A stretch of 64,000 nt of DNA, taken from the NCBI RefSeq assembly GCF_030296695.1, contig NZ_AP027737.1, positions 2,604,001 through 2,668,000 on the forward strand, read 5' to 3'. Below are positions 20,006 to 28,316 of the stretch, piece by piece (the stretch's first letter is position 1; each line of letters opens with the position of its first letter). Below the pieces are notes generated by a model that saw nothing but the letters and a program-made list of their open reading frames with translations, had not been told where the DNA came from and did no database searches. A program made the translations under genes and the position numbers. Origin of the DNA: Agromyces mangrovi. GTDB lineage: Bacteria; Actinomycetota; Actinomycetes; Actinomycetales; Microbacteriaceae.

Positions 20006-21436
20006 CTACTTCGCGCGCGAACGCGCGACCGGGCGCTGCAGGTGCCCCGACTCCTCGAGCGAACGCCCCCGCGTCTCGGGGATGAACCGCAGCACGAACA
20101 GGAACGACAGCGCCGCGAACACCGCGTACATGCCGTACGTGAACACGAGCGAGAGGTCCGACAGCGCCGGGAAGCTGACCGTGATGAGGAAGTTCGCGAT
20201 CCACTGCGCGGCGGCGGCGAGGCCGAGCGCCTTGCCGCGGATCGAGTTCGGGAAGATCTCGCCGAGCAGCACCCAGACCGCCGGGCCCCACGAGACGCCG
20301 AAGAAGATGACGAACAGGTTCGCGGCGACGAGCGCGATCGGGCCGAAGGCGCCCTCGAGCACGGGCGCGCCGTCGATGATCGTCGCCTGGCTGAAGCAGA
20401 TGGCCATGGTGCCGAGCGAGACCGTCATGCCGATCGAACCGGTGAGCAGCAGCGGGCGCCTGCCGACCTTGTCGATCAGCGAGATGGCGACGATGGTCAC
20501 GGCGATGTTCACGATCGACGTGAACACCGAGATCGCGAACGACGAGCTCTCGTCGAACCCGACCGACTGCCAGAGCGTGTTCGAGTAGTAGAAGATCACG
20601 TTGATGCCGACGAACTGCTGGAACACGCTCAGCGCGATGCCGACCCAGACGATCGGTTTCAGGCCGAACGCCGACCCCTTCAGCGTGGCGAACTTCTCGA
20701 GCTTGCGGTCGCGCTCCAGGTCCTCCTGGATGGCGCGCACCTGCTCCTCCGGCGGCGTCTCGCCGCCGATCTTCAGCAGCACCTCGATGGCGTCGCGTTC
20801 GCGGTTCTGCAGTACCAGGTAGCGCGGCGACTCGAGCAGCGTGAGGGCGATGATGCCGTAGGCCGCGGCGGGCACGGCCTCGGCCATGAACATCCACCGC
20901 CAGGCCTCGGCGCCCAGCCAGAACGGCTGGTCGGCACCGCCCGCGGCCGCAGCGAACACGGCGTCGGAGAGCAGCGCGGCGAAGATGCCGGTCGTGATCG
21001 CGAGCTGTTGCAGCGACGCGAGCCTGCCGCGTATCGCGGCCGGGGAGATCTCGGCGATGTAGGCCGGGGCGATGACCGACGCCATGCCGACCCCGACGCC
21101 GCCGATGAGCCGCCACGCGATGAGGTCCCACACGCTGAATGCGATGCCCGAGCCGATCGCCGAGACGAAGAACAACGTGGCCGCGAGCACCATCGAGGGG
21201 ATGCGACCGAACCGGTCGGCCACGCGACCGCCGAGCCACGCGCCGAACGCGCAGCCGAGCAGCGCGCTCGCGACGGCGATGCCGGTGGTCGTGGCGGTCA
21301 GCCCGAACTGGGCCTGGATCGGCTCGACCGCGCCGTTGATCACCGACGAATCGAATCCGAAGAGGAATCCGCCCACCGCACCCGCCGACGCGAGCCAGAT
21401 GACCTTCCCCCGGTTGACACTGCGGACCTCGGCCAT
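20006..21436 (-). CDS. Sugar porter family MFS transporter
   Basis: A 476-residue 12-TM sugar/H+ symporter. Sugar-porter signatures are all present: FGFDSSVINGAVEPIQ, GGRVADRFGRIPSM, RLIGGVGVGMASVIAPAYIA, PESPRYL-like LLESPRYLVL, QQFVGINVIFYYSNTLW and FIPETRGRSLEE. Likely imports a hexose, pentose or polyol; the exact sugar cannot be told. ATG at 21436 chosen, removing an upstream in-frame stretch with no similarity. Single gene, separated from the peroxidase by a hairpin. Confidence 0.93.
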   Translation of the reverse strand: MAEVRSVNRGKVIWLASAGAVGGFLFGFDSSVINGAVEPIQAQFGLTATTTGIAVASALLGCAFGAWLGGRVADRFGRIPSMVLAATLFFVSAIGSGIAFSVWDLIAWRLIGGVGVGMASVIAPAYIAEISPAAIRGRLASLQQLAITTGIFAALLSDAVFAAAAGGADQPFWLGAEAWRWMFMAEAVPAAAYGIIALTLLESPRYLVLQNRERDAIEVLLKIGGETPPEEQVRAIQEDLERDRKLEKFATLKGSAFGLKPIVWVGIALSVFQQFVGINVIFYYSNTLWQSVGFDESSSFAISVFTSIVNIAVTIVAISLIDKVGRRPLLLTGSIGMTVSLGTMAICFSQATIIDGAPVLEGAFGPIALVAANLFVIFFGVSWGPAVWVLLGEIFPNSIRGKALGLAAAAQWIANFLITVSFPALSDLSLVFTYGMYAVFAALSFLFVLRFIPETRGRSLEESGHLQRPVARSRAK

Positions 21437-21470
21437 GAGGACCCCCTCCCGATGACCCGACTCTAGCGCG

Positions 21471-21509
21471 GCGGATGCCGCGGGACCAGGTTGCTCCCGC
21501 GGCATCCGC
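21471..21509. terminator. Perfect 15-bp hairpin downstream of the peroxidase gene
   Basis: GCGGATGCCGCGGGA at 21471-21485 is exactly complementary to 21495-21509, with a nine-base loop. It lies between the peroxidase stop and the start of the sugar porter, both on the minus strand, and so probably ends peroxidase transcription. The stem consists of two inverted copies of the abundant CGGATGCC octamer. No U-tract. Confidence 0.5.
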
Positions 21510-21544
21510 GTGTCGTGTCGGCCGGGTCCTCGGACCGCACCCGA

Positions 21545-23098
21545 TCAGGCGTTCACCGGCGCGTTCGAGCCGATCACCGCCTGGATGTCGTCGGCATCGA
21601 TGGGCATGCCGGCCGACGCGATGAGATCGGCCATCGTCCAGTCGGCGTCGGGGTCGGTGCCGTTCGGGCGCACGAACATCGACTCGCCGTCGACGACCGC
21701 GTGCGCGGGGGTCCAGAGCGGGTGCCGGTGGATGTACGAGTACGGGTCGCCCCGCAGCAGCCCCGAGAACACGGCGGCGACGATCGTGCCGCCGACCGGT
21801 CCGAGCCGCTCGCCCTGCTCGAGCGTCTCCGCCTCCTTGAGGATGTACACCCAGAGCGACTCCTCCATCGGGTCGAGGCCGGTCATCGGCGTGATGCCGA
21901 GCGCCGTGGCGACCTCGCTCGCCGGCGGCAGCTCCATGCGCCAGCCGCGCCGGATGTTCAGCATGGCCAGCGGGTTCGGGATCGGCCCGTTCGGGATGGT
22001 GAAGACCGAGCGCGACATGTGCGTGTCGATCTTGTGCGCGAGCTGCGGGAACCGCGGGGCGAACGACGACGGGAAGTCGAAGAACCAGTCCCACTGGATC
22101 GTGCAGTTCTTCCCCAGGATCTTGAACCCGCCGAGGTCCGCGGGTGGGACCGCGGGCATCGGGTCGTCGGCGTTGGCGAAGATGGGGCGCCGGTCGGTGT
22201 CGTCGTTCAGCCCGAACACGATGTTCAGCAGGTACTGCGCTCGGATCATCGAGTGCCCGAAGCGGTACGCCGCCGCGGCGAACTCGATCGGCATGAACGG
22301 GTTCACCGACCAGTTGTAGACGTCCTTCAGCCCGTAGACGACCTCGGAACGCCCGGTGCCCGGCACCTCGACGACGTCGAGCGCCCTGCGGAAGGTCGCC
22401 TCGGGCACGATGCGACGCACGAAGTCGTTCCAGACCATGTACTGGTACGCCCACACCGTGTAGCGCTGCGCCTCCTCGAACAGCTGGCGGCCGGTCTTCT
22501 GCGCCGCGCTCGGCGTCGCCCGCAGCCGGTCGAGGATCGCGTTGTGCAGCTTGATGAACGTGAGCTGCAGCTGCGACACGATGACGTTCTCGTCGTTGCG
22601 CGGGTCGCCGATGATCGCGATGTCGTCGCGCGTCCTCGGCAGGTCGGGCTCCGGGTGATCGGGGTTGGCCCCGCGGCCCGTGGCGAGGTAGCCGGTGAAC
22701 CCGTCGTCGAGCTTGCGGATCTTGTCGTACATGTACGGCTGGTCGTCGGGACCGCGGCCGTACAGGCTGTCGAGGTCGAACCGGGGCGAGCGGAAGTTCT
22801 TCAGCCCGTTCGGGTCGTTGCTCTTCGTCAGGCTCGACTGCGGGTCGAACGTGATGTCGTGGTCGATGAACTGGCCGAAGTACGTGTAGCCGACGGGCGT
22901 GGCGCTGTCGGCCGGCTCGTCGTCGCCGAACATCTCGATCGCGAAGTCGGAGATGGCGGCGTCGCGCTCGGCGTCGGTCGCGCCGGGCGGCTGCCAGACG
23001 GAGAACCCCTGCCCGAACAGGCGGCCGAACCGGCCGTCGTGGCTGCGGGAACGGGGCACGGTGATCGGCACCGGGGAGTGGGCGGTGGCGTGACGCAT
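21545..23098 (-). CDS. Animal-type haem peroxidase
   Basis: A 517-residue member of the peroxidase-cyclooxygenase (animal haem peroxidase) superfamily. The distal-His segment TYFGQFIDHDITFD and the NVIVSQLQLTFIKLHN and AAYRFGHSMIRAQY helices, the last with the probable proximal His, are well preserved. No signal peptide is evident, so it seems cytoplasmic. AGGAGG lies upstream of the ATG at 23098. Bacterial members are scattered; roles proposed include peroxide-dependent oxidation and halogenation, so the substrate is open. Single gene. Confidence 0.88.
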   Translation of the reverse strand: MRHATAHSPVPITVPRSRSHDGRFGRLFGQGFSVWQPPGATDAERDAAISDFAIEMFGDDEPADSATPVGYTYFGQFIDHDITFDPQSSLTKSNDPNGLKNFRSPRFDLDSLYGRGPDDQPYMYDKIRKLDDGFTGYLATGRGANPDHPEPDLPRTRDDIAIIGDPRNDENVIVSQLQLTFIKLHNAILDRLRATPSAAQKTGRQLFEEAQRYTVWAYQYMVWNDFVRRIVPEATFRRALDVVEVPGTGRSEVVYGLKDVYNWSVNPFMPIEFAAAAYRFGHSMIRAQYLLNIVFGLNDDTDRRPIFANADDPMPAVPPADLGGFKILGKNCTIQWDWFFDFPSSFAPRFPQLAHKIDTHMSRSVFTIPNGPIPNPLAMLNIRRGWRMELPPASEVATALGITPMTGLDPMEESLWVYILKEAETLEQGERLGPVGGTIVAAVFSGLLRGDPYSYIHRHPLWTPAHAVVDGESMFVRPNGTDPDADWTMADLIASAGMPIDADDIQAVIGSNAPVNA

Positions 23099-23178
23099 GG
23101 CGATCCTCCTGAAGCTGCGTCGGTGTGTCGCGATGTGCGAGTCCGGGCCGCGGAGCCGTCGAAGGGGAACGCATCGTG

Positions 23179-23194
23179 TCCGCCGAACGGCGGA
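23179..23194. terminator. Small hairpin downstream of the acetyltransferase gene
   Basis: TCCGCC-GAAC-GGCGGA, a 6-bp GC stem with a four-base loop, in the 198-bp gap after the acetyltransferase stop and before the peroxidase start. Could end transcription of the former or lie in the leader of the latter; nothing else is recognisable in this gap. Confidence 0.3.
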
Positions 23195-23296
23195 TGCCAG
23201 CAGGTTAGGACCGCCGCCGGTCGGAGAGGTCAGGGGGAGCACCGAACTCGTGCGCCGCCCGGCGTGGCGGCGTGCCGGATGCGGTCGGCGGCCGCG

Positions 23297-24598
23297 TCAG
23301 AACCAGATGCCGAGGTGGGGTGTGCGCTCGGCGGCGAATACGCGGTCGGCCGTCGCCACGACGTCGGGGTCGCCGTCGAGCCGGCCCGCCGACGCGAGCA
23401 CCGACGGGCGGGTCGCACCGAGCGTGATCGCGCCGAGCTCCTCGATGCCGAGGCGGATGCCCGCGGGCTCGTCGGTCGCGTGCACGAACGCGCGCCCCGA
23501 GGCATCCGTCTCGAGCACCCAGCTGCCGTGCGCGTACCCGAGCTGGTCGTCGACCGCGAGCACGAGGCGCGACGGGGCCGAGTACGTGCGCGCCGAGAGC
23601 GTGGTCGGCACGTCGAGCACGCGCAGCCAGAGGTGGTCGCCGTACTCGCTGGTCGTGATCGCGCGCGGGTCGGAGACCATCCAGCGCAGCGGCTCGTCGA
23701 TGGAGCGGAGGTGCGCGCGCACCTCGTCGACGAAGTCGTGCTCGAGCACGAATCGCCAGAGCGCGCGGTACGCCTCGTCGGTCTCGGCGAGCAGCTGGTC
23801 GACGACCACGGTGCCGTGGTCGGGCTCCGAGCGCTTCACGGCGTAGACGACGAAGCCGCGCGGATGCCCCTCGGCATCGTCGTACCGGGCCGCACGGATG
23901 CCGCGGGAGCCCTCGCTGGTCGGGTCGGTGAGGCCGAGCATCCGGTCCCACAGCCCGGGCCAGCGGTCGACTTCGCCGGGGGTGCGCAGGAGGGCGCGCC
24001 GGGCGATGGCCTCGACCTCGTCGCGGATCGCTGCGGGGGAGCGGAAGTGCACGCTGCCGGCCGGCGGGGGACCGGCCCAGCCGACCCGGCGGCGGTCGAC
24101 CGAGACGGTGGTGGCCGGTGCCGCGGGCGCGAAGCCGAACCGGCCGTAGATGGTCGCCTCGCTCGCCGTGAGGATCGCGGCGGGGGCGCCCACGGCCACC
24201 GCCGTGCGCAGCTCGCCCTCGAGGAGGGCGCGCGCGATGCCGCGGCGGCGGTGCGTGGGGGCGACGGTGACCGAGCTGATCGCCCAGGCGTCCATGGTGC
24301 GCTCGCCGGGAACGGTGAGCTGCGCGACCCACGAGCTGACGGTCGCGACCGGCACCTCGGGCTCGGCCGCGGCGCCGTCGTACACGCCCGTGGTGCGGCG
24401 GTAGCCGACGCGTTCGCGCGCCGACTCGGCGCGGTCGGGCGTCGGGGCGGGGGCGTGGAAGCCGCGCTCGTCGGCGCCGAGCCAGTGCGCGAAGGCGTCG
24501 GCGTCGGCGGTGTCGACCAGCGCGTAGCGCAGGCCGCGATCGGCGAGCACGGCGGTCGATGCGGTGTCGGCGGGGAGGGTCTGGTACGGCTCGCTCAC
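23297..24598 (-). CDS. Eis-like GNAT N-acetyltransferase
   Basis: A 433-residue protein with the Eis layout: N-terminal GNAT domain with the acetyl-CoA loop VAPTHRRRGIARAL and SEATIYGRFGFAPA, a second GNAT-like domain, and an SCP2/sterol-carrier-like C-terminal domain (RLVLAVDDQLGYAHGSWVLE), ending in GIWF; the free C-terminal carboxylate acts as catalytic base in Eis enzymes. Mycobacterial Eis acetylates aminoglycosides and host proteins. Here the substrate is unknown. GTG start at 24598; divergent from an ABC exporter with a 55-bp gap, suggesting shared control. Confidence 0.88.
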   Translation of the reverse strand: MSEPYQTLPADTASTAVLADRGLRYALVDTADADAFAHWLGADERGFHAPAPTPDRAESARERVGYRRTTGVYDGAAAEPEVPVATVSSWVAQLTVPGERTMDAWAISSVTVAPTHRRRGIARALLEGELRTAVAVGAPAAILTASEATIYGRFGFAPAAPATTVSVDRRRVGWAGPPPAGSVHFRSPAAIRDEVEAIARRALLRTPGEVDRWPGLWDRMLGLTDPTSEGSRGIRAARYDDAEGHPRGFVVYAVKRSEPDHGTVVVDQLLAETDEAYRALWRFVLEHDFVDEVRAHLRSIDEPLRWMVSDPRAITTSEYGDHLWLRVLDVPTTLSARTYSAPSRLVLAVDDQLGYAHGSWVLETDASGRAFVHATDEPAGIRLGIEELGAITLGATRPSVLASAGRLDGDPDVVATADRVFAAERTPHLGIWF

Positions 24599-24653
24599 CT
24601 GCTCAGGATATGGGCGTGCGACCGGTTCGGCGAGGTGGGAGGATGGTCGGACG

Positions 24654-26423
24654 ATGACCGAGAAAGCGTATTCCGAAGTGGGGGCGGCCGTCGACGGGCA
24701 ACGCCCCGTCCGCAGCATCCTGCGACTGCTCGACCTGCACCGCAAGCGGGTGATCCTCGCGGTCGGCGCCTTCGCGATCAAGGACACCCCGCTCTGGTTC
24801 CTGCCCGTGATCACCGCGGCCATCATCGACGTGGTCGTCGCCGGCGGCCCGCTGTCGACCCTCGCGATCTGGGCCGCGGTGGCCGTCGTGCTGCTGCTGC
24901 AGAACTACCCGTTCCACGTGCTCTACATCCGCCTGTTCATGAGCTCGGTGCGCTCGATCGGCGCCGACCTGCGCAACGCGCTCGCAGCTCGCCTGCAGGC
25001 GCTGTCGATCGGCTTCCACTCGCGGTCGAACTCGGCGGTCGTGCAGACCAAGGTCGTGCGCGACGCCGAGAACATCGAGGTCATGCTGCAGCAGGTCGGC
25101 CAGCCGCTGCTGTCGGCGATCATGGTGCTCGTCGGCGCGGTCACCATGACCGCCATCACCGTGCCCGCGTTCCTGCCCGTCTACGCGCTGACCATCCCGC
25201 TCGCGGTGCTGCTGCGGCAGATGCTGAAGCGCCGCTCGTTCCAGCGCAACGAGGACTTCCGGCGCGAGGTCGAGGGGTTCTCCGCCCGCGTCGGCGAGAT
25301 GGCGACGCTGCTGCCCATCACCCGCGCGCACGGGCTCGAGCAGACCGCCGTCAGCCGTATCGCGACCGGTGCCGAGGGGGTGCGCACCGCCGGCTACCGC
25401 CTCGACGTGCTGAACGGCCGGTTCGGATCCATCTCGTGGGTGAGCCTCCAGCTGCTCGGCGTGGTCTGCCTCGTGCTCGCGGCGTGGATCTCGATCTCCG
25501 GCTGGCTGCCGATCTCGGCCGGCGAGGTCGTGCTGCTGTCGTCGTACTTCACCCTGCTCACCGGCGCGGCCACCAACATGCTCATGCTGCTGCCGATCAT
25601 CGCCCGCGGCACCGAGTCGGTGCGCTCGATCGCCGAGGTGCTGCAGGAGCCCGACCTCGAGCGCAACGAGGGCAAGCGCCCCGTGGCATCCGTCACCGGC
25701 GCCATCGCGCTCGACCGGGTCTCGTTCCGATACGACGACGCGGATGCCCCGGCGCTGGCCGACATCGACCTCGCGATCGCCCCCGGCGAGACCGTCGCCT
25801 TCGTCGGCTCGTCGGGGTCGGGCAAGTCGACCATGCTGAACCTCGTGCTCGGGTTCCTCCGGCCCACGAGGGGCCGCGTGCTGCTCGACGGGCAGGACAT
25901 GGACGAGCTCGACCTGCGCACCTATCGACAGTCGGTGTCGGTCGTGCCGCAGGACTCGGTGCTGTTCGAGGGCACGATCCGCGACAACATCGCCTACGGG
26001 CTCGGCGACATCGGCGACGAGCGCATCCTCGCCGCGCTGCGCGACGCGAACGCGCTTGAGATCGTCGAGATGCTGCCCCAGGGCTGGGACACCGTCGTCG
26101 GCGAACGCGGCGCCCGGCTCTCCGGCGGGCAGCGCCAGCGACTCTCGATCGCGCGGGCGCTCGTGCGCGACCCGCGCGTGCTGCTGCTCGACGAGGCCAC
26201 GAGCGCGCTCGACCCCGAGTCGGAGGCGAAGATCCAGGTCGCCCTCGGGCGGCTCATGCACGGGCGCACGACCCTCGTCGTCGCACACCGGCTCTCGACG
26301 ATCCGCTCGGCCGACCGCATCGTCGTGCTCGAGCGCGGACGCATCGTGGAGGTCGGCTCGCACGACGAGCTGCTCGCGCTGGACGGGCGGTACGCCGAGC
26401 TGCACCGCGTGCAGTCGCGCTGA
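24654..26423 (+). CDS. ABC exporter, fused membrane and ATPase domains
   Basis: A 589-residue half-transporter that should work as a homodimer or with another half. Residues about 25-330 carry six TM helices (RVILAVGAFAIKDTPLWFLP onward). The C-terminal ATPase has Walker A GSSGSGKST, a Q-loop in VVPQDSVLFEGTIRDNIAYG, signature LSGGQRQRLS, Walker B LLLDEATSALD and the H-loop in LVVAHRLSTIRSADRI. Typical of MDR/lipid-A type exporters of drugs, peptides or lipids. GGGAGG is upstream of the ATG. Confidence 0.92.
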   Translation: MTEKAYSEVGAAVDGQRPVRSILRLLDLHRKRVILAVGAFAIKDTPLWFLPVITAAIIDVVVAGGPLSTLAIWAAVAVVLLLQNYPFHVLYIRLFMSSVRSIGADLRNALAARLQALSIGFHSRSNSAVVQTKVVRDAENIEVMLQQVGQPLLSAIMVLVGAVTMTAITVPAFLPVYALTIPLAVLLRQMLKRRSFQRNEDFRREVEGFSARVGEMATLLPITRAHGLEQTAVSRIATGAEGVRTAGYRLDVLNGRFGSISWVSLQLLGVVCLVLAAWISISGWLPISAGEVVLLSSYFTLLTGAATNMLMLLPIIARGTESVRSIAEVLQEPDLERNEGKRPVASVTGAIALDRVSFRYDDADAPALADIDLAIAPGETVAFVGSSGSGKSTMLNLVLGFLRPTRGRVLLDGQDMDELDLRTYRQSVSVVPQDSVLFEGTIRDNIAYGLGDIGDERILAALRDANALEIVEMLPQGWDTVVGERGARLSGGQRQRLSIARALVRDPRVLLLDEATSALDPESEAKIQVALGRLMHGRTTLVVAHRLSTIRSADRIVVLERGRIVEVGSHDELLALDGRYAELHRVQSR

Positions 26424-26492
26424 CCCGCCGGGCGCTCGCGGGGCGGGCGGCGGGCTCACGGGCATCCGCTCGCCTGCGCCGCAGGGACCCGC

Positions 26493-28208
26493 TCAGGGTG
26501 CGTCGAACTCGCCCAGGTGCCGGTGCACCGCCGAGACCGTGACCGAGCCCTCGCCGACCGCCGACGCGACCCGCTTGATCGACCCGCGCCGCACGTCGCC
26601 GACCGCGAAGATCCCGGGCACGGATGCCTCGTGGGCCGACGGCTGCCGCTCGTACGGCCAGAGGCGGCGCCCGCCCTCGGCGACCACGTCGGGGCCCGTG
26701 ATGATCGAGCCCCAGCGGTCGCGCAGCACCGCGTCGCCGACCCAGTCGGTGCGGGGCCGGGCGCCGATCGTGATGAACACCGCACCGGCCGGCACGGTCG
26801 TGCGCGCGCCGGTGCCGGTGTGCTCGAGGTCGATCGCCGCGAGGCGACCCTCGTCGTCGGGGTGCGCCGCAGCGATGCGCGACTCGGTGCGGATCTCCAC
26901 GCCCACCGCCGCGAGCTGCTCGATGAGGTACTGCGACATGCTGTCGGCCAGTGACGTGCCGCGCACCACCAGGCTCACGGACCGGGCGTATCGGGCGACG
27001 TGCAGTGCGGCCTGGCCGGCCGAATTGCCGCCGCCGACGATGAGCACGTCGCGGCCCGTCTGCGCGCGCGCCTCGGCGGCCGAGACGCCGTAGAACACGG
27101 TCGCGCCGATGAACGGCTCGAGCGACGGCACCGCCAGGCGGCGGTACGAGACGCCCGTCGCGAGGATCACCGAGCGCGCGTGCACCACGCCCGGCTCGGC
27201 GCCCGGGCCGGCATCGACCGTCAGCGCGAACCGGCGCGGGTCGCTCGTGTCGAGCCCCGTCACCGGGCGCGCGTGCGCGAACCGGGCGCCGAACATCCAC
27301 GCCTGCTGGTACGCGCGCTGGGCGAGGTCGGAACCCGCGACGCCGCGCGGGAACCCGAGGTAGTTGCGGATGAGCGAGCTCGACCCCGCCTGCCCGCCCA
27401 CCGACTCGCCCTCGAGCACGAGCGTGTCGAGGCCCTCCGAGGAGGCGTACACGGCCGCGGCGAGCCCGGCGGGGCCGGCGCCCACGATCGCGACGTCGAC
27501 GACCTGGTCGGGCAGGCTCGTCTCGAGCCCGTGCGCGGCCGCCAGCTCGGCGTCGCTCGGGTCGACGAGCACGCGCCCGTCGGCTGTGCGCACCAGCGGC
27601 ACGCCCGAGTACGCCACGTCGGAGTCGTCGAGCAGCTTCGCCGCGTCGGGATGGTCGGGCGCGAGCCGGTCGTGGTGCACGCCGCCGCGCAGCAGCAGGT
27701 TCGCCAGCGCGTGCGTGCGGGGCTGCGCGTCGTCGCCGATCACGGTGAAGCCCGGATGCCGCGCGTCCGCACCGCGCGCGAACTCCTCGAGGAACTCGGC
27801 GATCGCACGGTGGAACCGCTCGTCGGGGCTGTGCCGGGGCACCACCACGTAGGTGTCGATCTGCACGCCCGAGAGCAGGCGTCGCACCTGCGCGGCGGTC
27901 GTCGGGTCGGCCCATCCGCCCCACCGCATCAGCAGGCCGCGGCGCACGTCGGGGAAGGCCTCCTTCGCGATCGTGAAGACGGTGCTGCCGTCCTCGGCGT
28001 GCATCGGGTCGTCGGCGAGCACGAGCGCGAGGTCGTCGCCCGCGTCGCGGAGTTCGGCGATGCGGGCGGCCGCGTCGTCGACCGCGACCGGTTCGATGCG
28101 GTAGTCGGACGAGTAGCGGCGGTCCAGCTCGTCGCACACGACGGCGCGTGTCGCGGGTGCCGCCGCGACGAGCAGGACGGGAACGGGCACGGCGCCCGGG
28201 GTCGTCAT
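26493..28208 (-). CDS. FAD-dependent oxidoreductase with N-terminal receiver-like domain
   Basis: A 571-residue protein in three parts. Residues about 1-130 resemble a response-regulator-like or regulatory fold (VPVLLVAAAPATRAVVCDEL, VLADDPM). About 150-225 look like a thioredoxin/glutaredoxin-like fold without a CxxC (FTVIGDDAQPRTHALANLLL). About 240-571 are a thioredoxin-reductase-like flavoprotein: VAIVGAGPAGLAAAVYASSEG, VLIVGGGNSAGQAALHVARY and IPGIFAVGDVRRGSIKRVAS. The active-site Cys pair of true thioredoxin reductase is absent, so another electron acceptor is expected. ATG at 28208; divergent from the STAND gene across 108 bp. Confidence 0.85.
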   Translation of the reverse strand: MTTPGAVPVPVLLVAAAPATRAVVCDELDRRYSSDYRIEPVAVDDAAARIAELRDAGDDLALVLADDPMHAEDGSTVFTIAKEAFPDVRRGLLMRWGGWADPTTAAQVRRLLSGVQIDTYVVVPRHSPDERFHRAIAEFLEEFARGADARHPGFTVIGDDAQPRTHALANLLLRGGVHHDRLAPDHPDAAKLLDDSDVAYSGVPLVRTADGRVLVDPSDAELAAAHGLETSLPDQVVDVAIVGAGPAGLAAAVYASSEGLDTLVLEGESVGGQAGSSSLIRNYLGFPRGVAGSDLAQRAYQQAWMFGARFAHARPVTGLDTSDPRRFALTVDAGPGAEPGVVHARSVILATGVSYRRLAVPSLEPFIGATVFYGVSAAEARAQTGRDVLIVGGGNSAGQAALHVARYARSVSLVVRGTSLADSMSQYLIEQLAAVGVEIRTESRIAAAHPDDEGRLAAIDLEHTGTGARTTVPAGAVFITIGARPRTDWVGDAVLRDRWGSIITGPDVVAEGGRRLWPYERQPSAHEASVPGIFAVGDVRRGSIKRVASAVGEGSVTVSAVHRHLGEFDAP

Positions 28209-28316
28209 GCCGGGGAGTGTATCGCCGCCGATCCCCGCCGCGACAGGGCCGATTCCCCGAGAGTGGCTCGGTTTCGCACTGGACAGGCCGCCGCGACCCC
28301 CGCCAGACTCGGTGGC

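Noticed and set aside
24603..26465. 620-codon minus-strand frame over the ABC exporter
   Set aside because: Composition is charged and repetitive with no motifs; the plus strand holds all ABC signatures.
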